DNA of 64,000 nt from Gammaproteobacteria bacterium UBA2965 (GCA_002348385.1 DEBD01000013.1:224269-288268), one strand, 5' to 3'. Positions 8,526 to 17,696 are shown, counted from the stretch's first letter. Notes: a model not told the origin generated them from the letters alone. Translations and numbers: made by a program.

Positions 8526-10037
8526 CTACGCGGCAGGTACCAGACGCAACAGAGATCCTGTTGCGTCGTGCTCTATCAGCACGTAAACCAAGCCGTCAGC
8601 ACCCATCTCAACATCTCGAATTCGACCCAGCTTGGTGATGAGTTTTTCCCGTTCGATAACCTCGCCACCTTCAATTCGAACACGAAACAGGGTCTGTGCC
8701 CTCAGGCTCCCGACCAGCAGATCATTCCGCCACCCGGGGAATTTTTCGCCACTGTGGAAAGTGAAGTTCGAAAGCGACGGCGCCGGAGTGAAATCGACCA
8801 CGGGTGGAATCGTGTCAGAGAACTCAAAGTCCAGGGCCAGGTCCTTGCCGATACTGATGTATTCCGCATTGTAGTCGAGCCCTTCCGTGTAAAGTGGCCA
8901 GCCGTAGTTGCCGCCACGCTGGACCAGGTTGATTTCATCTCCTCCCCGCGGGCCCATCTCAGTGGCCCAGATATCTCCGCTACGCGGGTCGGCGGCCAGC
9001 CCTTGCGCGGTTCGATGCCCGTAGCTCCACACGGTATTTCGGCTTGAAGTGGGATCACGCAGGTGCTCCGCCTGCCAGAACGGATTGTCCGTGGGTATGG
9101 CGCCGTCGTCCCTGAATCGATGGATCTTGCCGTATGGTGTGTTCATGTCGTGCAGATTGTCATAGGTGCTCTTGCCACCGACGGTGACATAGCCGAAGCC
9201 AGCTTGATCGAAGGCGATTCTCCCCGATGCCACTGTATCGGGCACCACGGTGTACTTGTCTTTGTCTACAGACCAGATGACTTCGCTGTCTACCCACCGG
9301 TTTCCATCCAGTCTGCCTCTGACGACACGAACCATCGTTACGGGCCAGGGTGAGCCGCAATCGAGCTGACAGCGATCGCTGTGTGACAAATAGATCCAGC
9401 CATTGGTGGCAAACGCGGGATGAAGTTCTACGTCCAGCATGGCTCCCAGAACCACATAGCTACCACGCAAACGAATTATCTCTGACCAGGCTCGCGGGGC
9501 ACCTTCAACCAGGCCGCTGTGTTGCCCGGATCTGTCAATGATCGACAAGCCCCGGACTTTTTCCACCAGCAGTATCCGACCATCTGGTAGCGGCGCAATT
9601 GAATAGGGTCCCTTGCCCACTTCAGTTACCAATTCAACGCTAAAGTCGTGATGTTGAGATTCGACGATACCCTCGGGAATCGTATGCCTGTGGGAACCGG
9701 CGCTGCTGGGGATTTGCTGTCGTTGCTCGCTGATATACAAAGCCAACGCCTTAATCATTGGCTCAGGAAACTCCGCCTTCGCAACCAGTTCGGAGTGATA
9801 TCGTTCGATGCTCTGAATGAGTTCAATTGCTGAATCACCACTGGTTGGCTGGTCCAGCAGCTTGGGCCCTTGATCGGTGCCCTTGAGATCTCCGCCGTGG
9901 CACGAAGCACAATGTGCCTGAAAGGCCAGCATTGACGGCTCACGCGCATCCCGTGTGCTGTAGTACCAGAACGCCGCAGCTATCGAGATGGTAACGACGA
10001 CGACCGATCCCGAGATGATCCTGACTAACCCACGCAT
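8526..10037 (-). CDS. Membrane-anchored cytochrome c-PQQ sugar dehydrogenase fusion (soluble-GDH/YliI-like)
   Basis: A 503-aa protein in three parts. Residues about 5-25 form a hydrophobic signal anchor. Residues about 33-110 form a small cytochrome c domain with heme motif CASCH (C43, C46, H47). Residues about 140-500 match the GSDH/YliI beta-propeller family of PQQ-dependent aldose dehydrogenases (PDGRILLVEK, ATEMGPRGGDEINLV, GGNYGWPLYTEG motifs). The likely role is periplasmic oxidation of a sugar or alcohol with electrons passed directly to the fused heme. PQQ synthesis genes are not in the window. An OprP-like porin gene lies upstream on the same strand after 149 bp. It lies just outside the island, in what looks like variable DNA. 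Confidence 0.82.
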   Translation of the reverse strand: MRGLVRIISGSVVVVTISIAAAFWYYSTRDAREPSMLAFQAHCASCHGGDLKGTDQGPKLLDQPTSGDSAIELIQSIERYHSELVAKAEFPEPMIKALALYISEQRQQIPSSAGSHRHTIPEGIVESQHHDFSVELVTEVGKGPYSIAPLPDGRILLVEKVRGLSIIDRSGQHSGLVEGAPRAWSEIIRLRGSYVVLGAMLDVELHPAFATNGWIYLSHSDRCQLDCGSPWPVTMVRVVRGRLDGNRWVDSEVIWSVDKDKYTVVPDTVASGRIAFDQAGFGYVTVGGKSTYDNLHDMNTPYGKIHRFRDDGAIPTDNPFWQAEHLRDPTSSRNTVWSYGHRTAQGLAADPRSGDIWATEMGPRGGDEINLVQRGGNYGWPLYTEGLDYNAEYISIGKDLALDFEFSDTIPPVVDFTPAPSLSNFTFHSGEKFPGWRNDLLVGSLRAQTLFRVRIEGGEVIEREKLITKLGRIRDVEMGADGLVYVLIEHDATGSLLRLVPAA

Positions 10038-10186
10038 GCCAATTCTCGCTGTGATTGCTCAGCGCCGGGGTAGTCGTCTAGCAATCTATGCGTACCAACC
10101 TGTCGGCCAGATCCGAACGACTCACCCAGTGCCACCCGATGATGATGAGCCTGCTGGGGCGGGCGCTCAAGACTCCAAGCGATGCG

Positions 10187-11344
10187 CTAGAAATACATGC
10201 GAGCGGCAAACCACAAGGTGATGCCGTCGAGTTTGTTCTCGGGGTCACCAGTAACAGACTCGTACTCGATGCCCGTCATCAGCTTAACGTTGTCCCCGGC
10301 GATGTAGTAATTCAGACCAGCGTAGACCGCGTGATAGTTATCCCCAGACCCTGTGGGAACAGCCTCTTTCCTTGCCACCCTGCGAATTCCACGACTGCTG
10401 CTGCTGCGTGGCACACCCGTGTCAGCGCTGGAGTGAGCCCACTGATAGCGGAATGCGGCCTCTAGCTTGTCGGGTACGATTTCATAGGTGGGCAGCACCA
10501 CGAAGCCAAGCGGGTCGACATCCCCTGCCTGGCTGAAAGTGACGTTGGTCAGTAGATTGACGCGCCCGAAGTCGCGATTGTAGGTCACCGAGCTGGCCCA
10601 GTCGTAATCAAATACGGCGTCCTCAGAGTCGGCGTCGGCAGCATAAATGAAGTCAAGAATCCACTCGCCGTCTAGCGCTTCGAACGTCGCGCTTCCCTGC
10701 ACCGCCACGCCGTCATTCCAGCTTGCCCAACCTTTCCCGGCCGGCTTCCGTGACCAGACGCCGAGAATGTATTCCACACCATCTTTTTCGGCATTGACCA
10801 CTACACCGGTAGGACGTCGGCTGCCGAAACGGTTGTTGATGGCGCTGCGCTCGATGGTCTTTATGCGTTTGGATGATTGGCGTTCTTCACCGCCGAACAG
10901 CAGCTTGTGACGACCATAACCAATCGATACGGAATCAAACCCCAACCAATCGTTCTTGCCGAACTCCAGGTACAGCTCATCCCAACTATCGAAGCCGAGT
11001 TCGGTGTCGCCAAAGCCACCTTGCTCCAGGTTCATCCGCCCCAAGGCTCTGAAACCATTTAGAAAAGAGACCGAAGCACCGGCGCGCAATCGGCGCAATT
11101 CTTCTCCGGAGCCGTTGAAACTCTCGCTGGCGCTGTCACCGTCGGAGTAATTCCACTGACCATGCACGCGCCCAAATAGCTTCACCCTCTGGATGACAGG
11201 ATTGTCCTTGTTGGAGTAGACGGTGCCCATAGTTTTCAGAGCGTTAGCCCACCCAGGGGGATCGCCATCACTAGCCTGCGCAAGAAATGAAACGAACAAC
11301 ATGCTTGCCGCGGTGACGCGAATGCTGGAGAACCTGATGGGCAT
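10187..11344 (-). CDS. Outer-membrane porin, phosphate-selective OprP/OprO-like
   Basis: A 385-aa precursor with a signal peptide (hydrophobic residues about 10-23, predicted cleavage after ALAQA-like LAQAS) and a beta-barrel-like remainder ending in an aromatic residue (RMYF), as outer-membrane porins do. Alternating strands, the LNYYIAGDNVKLMTGIEYE segment and the SFLNGFRALGRMNLEQG segment are typical of the OprP family. Several members do not carry phosphate, so substrate is open. It may supply substrate to the downstream periplasmic PQQ dehydrogenase. The 264 bp upstream (11345-11608) show no gene. Confidence 0.75.
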   Translation of the reverse strand: MPIRFSSIRVTAASMLFVSFLAQASDGDPPGWANALKTMGTVYSNKDNPVIQRVKLFGRVHGQWNYSDGDSASESFNGSGEELRRLRAGASVSFLNGFRALGRMNLEQGGFGDTELGFDSWDELYLEFGKNDWLGFDSVSIGYGRHKLLFGGEERQSSKRIKTIERSAINNRFGSRRPTGVVVNAEKDGVEYILGVWSRKPAGKGWASWNDGVAVQGSATFEALDGEWILDFIYAADADSEDAVFDYDWASSVTYNRDFGRVNLLTNVTFSQAGDVDPLGFVVLPTYEIVPDKLEAAFRYQWAHSSADTGVPRSSSSRGIRRVARKEAVPTGSGDNYHAVYAGLNYYIAGDNVKLMTGIEYESVTGDPENKLDGITLWFAARMYF

Positions 11345-11608
11345 ACCTGTACCTTATTGAAAAGCTGGTTTGAGAGTGACCGCTGGGCCCAATCGGCGAC
11401 AAAACGACCCATAAGCTACCGTGGCAAATCTACTCAGATATTGTTTCATTCTCATGACAAAACTTAGTTTTCATGACACATTCCCATTTCCTTCGCTCAT
11501 ATCCGAGCGACGCCATACGGTTTAGCAATCAGCACACGCAAATTGCGCGCCTTTGGAAAGCGTTGGTGCAATCATGCGCTTCCACACTTTGACGCAAACA
11601 GGGTCTGG

Positions 11609-13132
11609 TTATTGCAATCGCCGCTCGATCGGGTCATTGCGATCCCACCGGACGCACTCTTCCTCACCGAGGACGTCGGCCGCGAACTCTAAACAGCGTC
11701 GGTCACTTTCTTCGCGAATCATCAGCAGCAGGAAAACCACGCCGATGAGCATCAACACGCCTATCGCCAGCAAGGCACGTCGGAGCCAGCGCTTGCGTCG
11801 CACCTCGTAGTCCGCCGCGCGAGCCGCTCGATGATCCAACGCAGCGCGAAGCGCCAACACTTCATTGAATTTCTCGGCCTCGGCGCTCTCTTTAGGCATG
11901 TTGCGTGAGCCCGCCAGATGTCTCCGCGCTCGGCGCAGCAATCGCTTTGCAAGGTTCAAGTCTGGTATCGGGCTCGCAAGTTCTTTCCTGGCGTGGCTCA
12001 AGTAGTACGAGCCAATGGAATACGCACATTGCTCTGATTGCTCGCGACTGAACTGGTTAACCACTTTCTGAGCCGTGCTCAACGCCTCTGCCAGCTGCGG
12101 CGCCGCAACCGCATCGCCGATTGCCTGTGCACAGAACTTCTCCAATACCTCTATATATTCTGGTCCGTAGCTGATGTCATCGAGCCACAAAGCCCGGTAA
12201 CACTCCATGGACTCGACCAGCGCAGCTTTGGAGGCTTTCTGGTCATTTTCGCGCAGCAGTGCGCCAACGGCGTGTTGAATTCGCGCCAGATGAATACTCG
12301 CATCCAGATCCCCCGCTTGCGCCAGGGAACGGTAGATCTGCGCGCTGGATTCGAAATCCGTCGAGCAGTCAGCTTCACCAAGCCTTTGTCTGGCAACCCC
12401 CAGCGTAAATACCATGTCAGCCAGCTCCTGGCGTGCACCCGTATCCAGCACAGCCAGTTTCTGTGCACAAGCAGCGCCTTCTAAAGCGAGGCTCTTGTAC
12501 CAGTCGTTATAGCCACATCCTTCGCTGCGCTCCATCAGGTATCGGATCAACCCAATCAGTTCTCGCAACGTAGTGACGTCGGTTTTGGGAGGCTCTGCAC
12601 GGACGATGGCGAGCGCTTCTTGCATGAGAGGCCGCGACTCATGCTCCCGACTCAGGCCACCCAGCAGACGTACACGCTCCACCGCGAGCTTTGCCTTCTG
12701 CTGATCGGCCGCCCAGTCATCGGTCACATGCGAGAGGATCTCACTGGCATGGTCGGCGGCTTGCAATCCGGCCTGGAAATTGCCCAGCTCTACGTGAGCC
12801 CGCACCGGCAGCAAAGCAACCCGGGCATAACGCTGGCGCGCCCCTTCAGCGCCGCCCGCTTCCGGCCAGTCCTGTCTCTGGGAGTGGGCGTCGAATTCGG
12901 GGCGCACAAGATCAAACTGCTCGAGTACTGATCCCCACTCCTGCAATCCATCGGCACCCAACACCATCAGCAGCCGCTCTTGAACCTGCAGCCACTGATC
13001 GTCTCCGGTTGCCGAGCTCCTGTCGCAATCTGCCGCAACGCTGACCAGGTGTTCCAGGGCCTCGGTGAAGCGCCTAGCGTCGACCAGCTCGTTGATGACA
13101 TTTGCCTGTTCAGGAGAAGGTACGGCTGTCAT
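11609..13132 (-). CDS. Hypothetical helical-repeat (TPR-like) protein with C-terminal membrane anchor
   Basis: A 507-aa protein with no family I recognise. Residues 1-440 are almost entirely amphipathic helices rich in Ala, Leu, Glu and Arg, spaced like degenerate TPR repeats (for example VALLPVRAHVELGNFQAGLQAADHA). A strongly basic stretch (RRKRWLRR, near 445-452) precedes one transmembrane helix (about 453-473) and a 35-residue tail with two Cys. The helical bulk would be cytoplasmic and the tail periplasmic. It stands alone between the porin and the tus operon, at the end of the accessory block. Confidence 0.6.
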   Translation of the reverse strand: MTAVPSPEQANVINELVDARRFTEALEHLVSVAADCDRSSATGDDQWLQVQERLLMVLGADGLQEWGSVLEQFDLVRPEFDAHSQRQDWPEAGGAEGARQRYARVALLPVRAHVELGNFQAGLQAADHASEILSHVTDDWAADQQKAKLAVERVRLLGGLSREHESRPLMQEALAIVRAEPPKTDVTTLRELIGLIRYLMERSEGCGYNDWYKSLALEGAACAQKLAVLDTGARQELADMVFTLGVARQRLGEADCSTDFESSAQIYRSLAQAGDLDASIHLARIQHAVGALLRENDQKASKAALVESMECYRALWLDDISYGPEYIEVLEKFCAQAIGDAVAAPQLAEALSTAQKVVNQFSREQSEQCAYSIGSYYLSHARKELASPIPDLNLAKRLLRRARRHLAGSRNMPKESAEAEKFNEVLALRAALDHRAARAADYEVRRKRWLRRALLAIGVLMLIGVVFLLLMIREESDRRCLEFAADVLGEEECVRWDRNDPIERRLQ

Positions 13133-13342
13133 TAGGGTTATCTGGAGAGGTGGCGATGGACATCACGCCACTGAGTCCATGGAAGTGCGACGCTGCAAGT
13201 ATAGCCAGGGAGTGTCCGTCAGTCTGTGCGAGCTTCGCAAGTACTGAAAGCCACATTGCAGACAAGCGCGAGCAATCTGACTCTGTTCCGGGGTGCCTGA
13301 TTTTCGGGCACAATGCCGCCGGACCAGCAGTCGACCCAAGAC

Positions 13343-13735
13343 ATGATCTTTACCATTGCAGTTCACGGCTACGAAACGTCATCGCCCGCGGCACTGAGCG
13401 GCGTGAGGTTTGCCCGGGCACTGCTGAACCAGTCCCACACCATTCATAGGGTCTTCTTCTATCACGACGGCGTCCTCAATGCCCAATCACTCATGGTCAC
13501 CCCTCAGGAACAGAGCTCAGTGCGCGATCAATGGGTGGCACTGCATGACGAGCACGGCTTGGAACTGTCGGTCTGCATCGCGGCAGCATTGAAACGTGGC
13601 GTACTCAATGAAACTGAACGTGCAAGATACGAAATGAGCGCCTGCAGCATCCACCCCGCTTTCGACGTGGTAGGACTCGGACAGCTGGTGGAAGCCGCCA
13701 TGGTCTCCGACAGGTTAGTGACCTTCGGGGCCTGA
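13343..13735 (+). CDS. tusD: Sulfurtransferase subunit TusD (DsrE-like)
   Basis: A 130-aa DsrE-fold protein. Cys78 in SVCIAAALKRGV sits where the persulfide-carrying Cys of E. coli TusD lies. TusBCD accepts sulfur from TusA and hands it to TusE for 2-thiouridine formation at tRNA wobble positions. The ATG at 13343 is preferred over an in-frame start 10 codons upstream because homologues begin with a hydrophobic strand (MIFTIAV). It heads the four-gene tusDCBE operon; tusC starts 1 bp after the stop. Confidence 0.92.
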   Translation: MIFTIAVHGYETSSPAALSGVRFARALLNQSHTIHRVFFYHDGVLNAQSLMVTPQEQSSVRDQWVALHDEHGLELSVCIAAALKRGVLNETERARYEMSACSIHPAFDVVGLGQLVEAAMVSDRLVTFGA

Positions 13736-13736
13736 C

Positions 13737-14099
13737 ATGGAAACCAAACGCATACTGTTTTTGTTGCGCCACTCGCCGTATGGCTCAAATCGCGCCGTGG
13801 AAGCGGCAGAGTCAGCTCTCGTCGCCGGGGTCTTCGAGCAGGAAGTGAGCGTGCTGTTTAAAGACGACGGCGTATGGCAGCTGGTGAGTGCGCAAGACGG
13901 GCACGCGCTCGGCACCCGCACGGTGGGCAAGGTACTTGGCGCGCTGCCCGAGTACGACGTCGAACGGCTGTTCGTCTGTGAATCCTCCCTCGAGGCCCGC
14001 CGCTTGAGCGCCGCCGACCTGGTGCTCGACGCCCAACCGCTCGGTGACGCGGAGCAACAGGCGCTCCTTGCGCGCCAGCACGTCGTTGTGAGCGACTGA
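13737..14099 (+). CDS. tusC: Sulfur relay subunit TusC (DsrF-like)
   Basis: A 120-aa DsrF-type subunit of the TusBCD heterohexamer. The opening KRILFLLRHSPYGSNRAVEAAE is the expected N-terminal signature. It probably has a structural role. Its stop overlaps the tusB start by one base (TGATGG). Confidence 0.92.
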   Translation: METKRILFLLRHSPYGSNRAVEAAESALVAGVFEQEVSVLFKDDGVWQLVSAQDGHALGTRTVGKVLGALPEYDVERLFVCESSLEARRLSAADLVLDAQPLGDAEQQALLARQHVVVSD

Positions 14100-14359
14100 T
14101 GGCCACGCTGCACCTGATCAGCAACGTCGCCTCGCTGGATTCGTGTCTGGCAACGGCCGGCGACGCGGACACTATTCTTCTCATCGAGGATGGCGTCTAC
14201 GTGGGCACGCAGCCGCATTCCCGAGATTTGAAAGCTATAGACGATGACGTCCGTGCCAGGGGCCTTGACGGTCGATTGCAGCCCAATACCAGCGTCATCA
14301 GCTACGACGATTTCGTCCAGCTGGCGGTGGAGCATCAGCCCATCGTGACGTGGTGTTAA
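14099..14359 (+). CDS. tusB: Sulfur relay subunit TusB (DsrH-like)
   Basis: An 86-aa DsrH-family protein beginning MATLHLISN with the LLIEDGVY segment near residue 35-42. It is the third subunit of the TusBCD complex. The stop shares one base with the tusE ATG at 14359. Confidence 0.88.
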   Translation: MATLHLISNVASLDSCLATAGDADTILLIEDGVYVGTQPHSRDLKAIDDDVRARGLDGRLQPNTSVISYDDFVQLAVEHQPIVTWC

Positions 14360-14673
14360 TGCCCGCCGTAGCGCTCGATAGAGAAGGTTACCTGCGCGAT
14401 CTCCGCGCGTGGTCCGAGCAGGTCGCCACCGACCTGGCTGAACGCGAGGGCATGGACCTCACCGACGCTCATTGGGAACTCATCTGGTTGGTGCGCGCCT
14501 TTTTTAAGCGCTTTGAGGTCTCGCCGGAGATGCGCGTGCTGGTGAAGCAGGTACGCAATCAGCTCGGGGAAGACAAAGGCAACAGCATCTATCTGATGCG
14601 CACGTTCGGGCAGAGTCCGGCCAAGATGCTGGCGAAGATTGCCGGGCTCCCGCGGCCCACCAATTGTCTTTAG
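14359..14673 (+). CDS. tusE: Sulfur relay protein TusE (DsrC family)
   Basis: A 104-aa protein ending in RPTNCL with the conserved penultimate Cys (C103) that receives persulfide from TusD and delivers it to MnmA. The second Cys of dissimilatory DsrC, ten residues upstream, is a Lys here. That identifies it as the tRNA-thiolation type. The ATG at 14359 overlaps the tusB stop. The 3' end overlaps the convergent cysG by 4 bp. MnmA is encoded at 30160 in the same window. Confidence 0.93.
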   Translation: MPAVALDREGYLRDLRAWSEQVATDLAEREGMDLTDAHWELIWLVRAFFKRFEVSPEMRVLVKQVRNQLGEDKGNSIYLMRTFGQSPAKMLAKIAGLPRPTNCL

Positions 14674-16034
14674 TGGCCCTGGCCGTAAGCTACTACCTTG
14701 CCCACAATAATGGTGGTTGGACCGTTAACTCCCGCGCTGCGAACCACCTGCGCTAGATTTGCCACATCGGCCGTCAACACGCGCTGCTCGGGTAGGGTGG
14801 CTTTTTCCACCAGTGCTGCCGGGGTGTCAGGAGGCAACCCGTGCTCCACAAGACGCGCGGTGATCTCCTCTATCCAGGTAAGGCCCATGTAGATCACCAG
14901 GGTCTGATCCGGCTTTGCCAGTTCCGGCCAATCCAGGTTGACGTGATCGTATACGCGATGCCCGGTCACAAAGCGCACGGATTGGGATACCTCTCTGTGG
15001 GTGAGGGGAATGCCGGCGTAGCTCGCGCTCCCTGAGGCCGCCGTTATGCCGGGCACTACCTGGCAGGGGATTCCCGCGGCAGCCAGGGTTTCCGTCTCCT
15101 CCCCTCCCCGTCCGAAGATAAACGGATCGCCCCCCTTGAGCCGAACCACCCGTCGGCCCGCCTGGGCGTGCTGCAGCAGCAATTCGTTGATGCCCTCTTG
15201 GCGAACGCCCGGAAATTTGCGCTTCTTGCCCACATAGATCGTCTTTGCGTCGCGTCGCGCGAAATCCAGCAACTGCTCGTTGACTAGATTGTCGTAGAGG
15301 ATCACGTCGGCCGACTGCAAAAGGCGCAGCCCCTTGAGCGTAATCAGCTCGGGGTCGCCGGGGCCTGCTCCCACGAGCGTAACGGATCCGCCTTGAGAGT
15401 CCGAATTCTCGGCCAGCAACGACTCCAGTTGCGAATGCGCTGCGGCTTCATCACCCCGGAAATAGGCCTCTGCGATGGGCCCGTTCACTACGGCCTCCCA
15501 GAAACGCTGACGTTCTGCGGCATCGACAATTGTCTTCCCTGCGTCACGGCGATAGCCGCCAATGAACCGCGCAAAACCACCCAGCCGTGCCGGCAACCTC
15601 GCCTCCAACCAGCCGCGCACCAGCCGCGCCAGCGTCGGCGAATTGCCCCCGGTAGATACGGCCACCAGCACTGGCGAGCGATCGACCAGCGCCGGAAAAA
15701 TGGCACTGGAAAGCTGGGGCTGGTCGACGCTGTTTACGAGAATGTTGCGCGCTTTGCAGACTCGGAATACGGACTCGTTGATCGCCTCATCGTCAGTAGC
15801 GGCGACCACCAGCGCATTACCCTCCACGTCGCCAGGACGGAATCCCCGGGCGAGCACGGCAAGCTGCGCATCTGTCCGCAGCCTCGCGACGCCGTCACCG
15901 ACCTCGGGTGCCACCACGGTAACGTTGGCACCCGCGCGCAGCAGCAGGCTGATCTTTCTTTCCGCCACCTCGCCCGCGCCAACCACCAACACACTCTTTT
16001 GAGTGAGATCCAGGAAAAGCGGCAGATAGTCCAT
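14670..16034 (-). CDS. cysG: Siroheme synthase CysG (trifunctional)
   Basis: A 454-aa protein with two halves. Residues 1-about 205 form the precorrin-2 dehydrogenase/sirohydrochlorin ferrochelatase (MDYLPLFLDL, then the NAD motif VVGAGEVAERK). Residues about 215-454 form uroporphyrinogen-III C-methyltransferase (VGAGPGDPELITLKG, RLKGGDPFIFGRGGEE). It makes siroheme for the sulfite reductase at 47124. It begins 4 bp after serS on the same strand. Confidence 0.95.
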   Translation of the reverse strand: MDYLPLFLDLTQKSVLVVGAGEVAERKISLLLRAGANVTVVAPEVGDGVARLRTDAQLAVLARGFRPGDVEGNALVVAATDDEAINESVFRVCKARNILVNSVDQPQLSSAIFPALVDRSPVLVAVSTGGNSPTLARLVRGWLEARLPARLGGFARFIGGYRRDAGKTIVDAAERQRFWEAVVNGPIAEAYFRGDEAAAHSQLESLLAENSDSQGGSVTLVGAGPGDPELITLKGLRLLQSADVILYDNLVNEQLLDFARRDAKTIYVGKKRKFPGVRQEGINELLLQHAQAGRRVVRLKGGDPFIFGRGGEETETLAAAGIPCQVVPGITAASGSASYAGIPLTHREVSQSVRFVTGHRVYDHVNLDWPELAKPDQTLVIYMGLTWIEEITARLVEHGLPPDTPAALVEKATLPEQRVLTADVANLAQVVRSAGVNGPTTIIVGKVVAYGQGH

Positions 16035-16038
16035 ACGC

Positions 16039-17322
16039 TCAACCAGAAGCGAGTTCCAGCGTGCGCATTCCGCCCATATAGTCCGTCAGGACGTCAGGAA
16101 CATGCACGCGACCCGCCTCGTCCTGGTAGTTCTCCAGCACCGCCACCAATGTGCGGCCCACGGCCAGGCCGGAGCCGTTCAGCGTGTGCACTAACTGAGG
16201 CTTGCCAGATTCCAGGTCGCGGTAACGGGCGCGCATTCGCCGTGCCTGGAAATCCAGGAAGTTGCTGCAAGACGAAATTTCTCGATAGGTCTCCTGACCC
16301 GGTAGCCACACTTCCAGATCAATGGTTTTTGCGGCCGAGAAACCCAAGTCGCCCCCGCACAGCACCACGCTGCGGTAAGGCAATTCCAACGACCTCAGTA
16401 TGGATTCCGCATGTTCGGTGAGCTCCTCGAACGCCTGCCAGGAGCGATCAGGGTGAACCAGCATGACCAGTTCAACCTTTTCAAACTGGTGCTGTCGGAT
16501 GATGCCCCGGGTATCGCGGCCGTAGCTGCCCGCCTCGCTGCGGAAACACGGCGTGTGGCAGACGTGTCGAATAGGCAGACTGGGACTGTCCAAAATGACG
16601 TCGCGGTAGAGATTGGTGACCGGCACTTCCGCGGTTGGTGCGAGGTAGAAGCCCTCCTCACCCTCGATTCGAAACTGATCCTCCGCGAACTTGGGCAGCT
16701 GGCCAGTACCCTTGAGAGAATCCGAGTTGACGATGTACGGCACGTACACCTCATGGTAACCGTGCTGGTTGACGTGCACGTCCAGCATGTACTGGGTAAG
16801 GGCGCGATGCAGCCGTGCAACGGCACCATGCATCACGACGAACCGGCTGCCGGTTACCTTGCTGGCAGCATCGAAGTCCAGGCTGCCACCCGCGGTGAGG
16901 TCCACGTGGTCCCTGGGCGAGAAATTAAATTTTGGCGGCTCACCCCAGCGCTGCAGTTCCAGGTTGTCAGCGTCTGTTGCCCCTTCCGGCGTGGAGGGGT
17001 CCGGCAGATTCGGAATACCCAGTAGAAACGATTCGAGCGCCTGCTGCACCGTGGCGAGCTGCACTTTTGCCTCAGTCAGCCGCTCGCCCAGGTCCCCGAC
17101 CTGCGCTACCAGGGGTTCAATGTCCTCCCCGTTGGCCTTGGCCTGGCCGATGGCCTTGGATTTCGTATTGCGTTCGTTCTGCAGGGCTTCGGTGGCCGTC
17201 TGCAGCGCCTTCCTTTGTTCCTCCAACTCCGAGAAGCGCGCCACGTCGAGATCGAAACCCCGGGGAAGCAGCCGCCGTCGCACCGCTTCGGCATCATCAC
17301 GTAACAGTCTGGTGTCCAGCAT
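16039..17322 (-). CDS. serS: Seryl-tRNA synthetase
   Basis: A 427-aa class II synthetase. The N-terminal coiled-coil arm (about residues 30-105) binds the long variable arm of tRNA-Ser. Motif 2 lies in CFRSEAGSYGRDTRGIIRQHQFEKVE and motif 3 ends in SGLAVGRTLVAVLENYQ. The ATG at 17322 (MLDTRLLRDD) matches the usual start; the open frame continues 36 codons upstream without family similarity. A tRNA-Ser lies 10 kb away in this window. It sits 2 bp after crcB. Confidence 0.95.
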   Translation of the reverse strand: MLDTRLLRDDAEAVRRRLLPRGFDLDVARFSELEEQRKALQTATEALQNERNTKSKAIGQAKANGEDIEPLVAQVGDLGERLTEAKVQLATVQQALESFLLGIPNLPDPSTPEGATDADNLELQRWGEPPKFNFSPRDHVDLTAGGSLDFDAASKVTGSRFVVMHGAVARLHRALTQYMLDVHVNQHGYHEVYVPYIVNSDSLKGTGQLPKFAEDQFRIEGEEGFYLAPTAEVPVTNLYRDVILDSPSLPIRHVCHTPCFRSEAGSYGRDTRGIIRQHQFEKVELVMLVHPDRSWQAFEELTEHAESILRSLELPYRSVVLCGGDLGFSAAKTIDLEVWLPGQETYREISSCSNFLDFQARRMRARYRDLESGKPQLVHTLNGSGLAVGRTLVAVLENYQDEAGRVHVPDVLTDYMGGMRTLELASG

Positions 17323-17324
17323 TG

Positions 17325-17693
17325 CTAACCTATTCCTGACAACCTCTGGCCAAACCACGCGGCTGCAATGCAGCCAACCACGCTGGCGCTGATGTACCCA
17401 ACCGCACCCAGGGGGCGCCCCGCTTCCCACAAACTAACCGTTTCCATGGAGAACGCCGAAAAGGTCGTAAACCCGCCCAGCAGGCCCACTACCAGCAGGT
17501 GCCTGCCCCATAACTCGAACCATGGCTGCTGGAGACCTATTCCCCACAGCACACCGATCCCCAAGGAGCCGGCGATGTTAATAGCAAGCGTCGCCCATGG
17601 GAAATGGCCAGGCACGAATAGCAGAGTGCTCAGCGCATAGCGACCAAGCGCACCGATCGCGCCGCCCAAGGCTACCAGCAGGCCACCTGACAT
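17325..17693 (-). CDS. crcB: Fluoride channel CrcB/Fluc
   Basis: A 122-aa protein with four predicted membrane helices. It has the family hallmarks GALGRY near residue 14 and GFTTFSAFSME near 74-84. It forms a dual-topology dimer that exports fluoride. It lies between rarA and serS on the same strand, 3 bp from each. Confidence 0.93.
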   Translation of the reverse strand: MSGGLLVALGGAIGALGRYALSTLLFVPGHFPWATLAINIAGSLGIGVLWGIGLQQPWFELWGRHLLVVGLLGGFTTFSAFSMETVSLWEAGRPLGAVGYISASVVGCIAAAWFGQRLSGIG

Positions 17694-17696
17694 CAG

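Noticed and set aside
14359..14673. DsrC of a dissimilatory sulfur-oxidation pathway
   Set aside because: The second conserved Cys is replaced by Lys and no dsrAB is nearby, so TusE is the better call.
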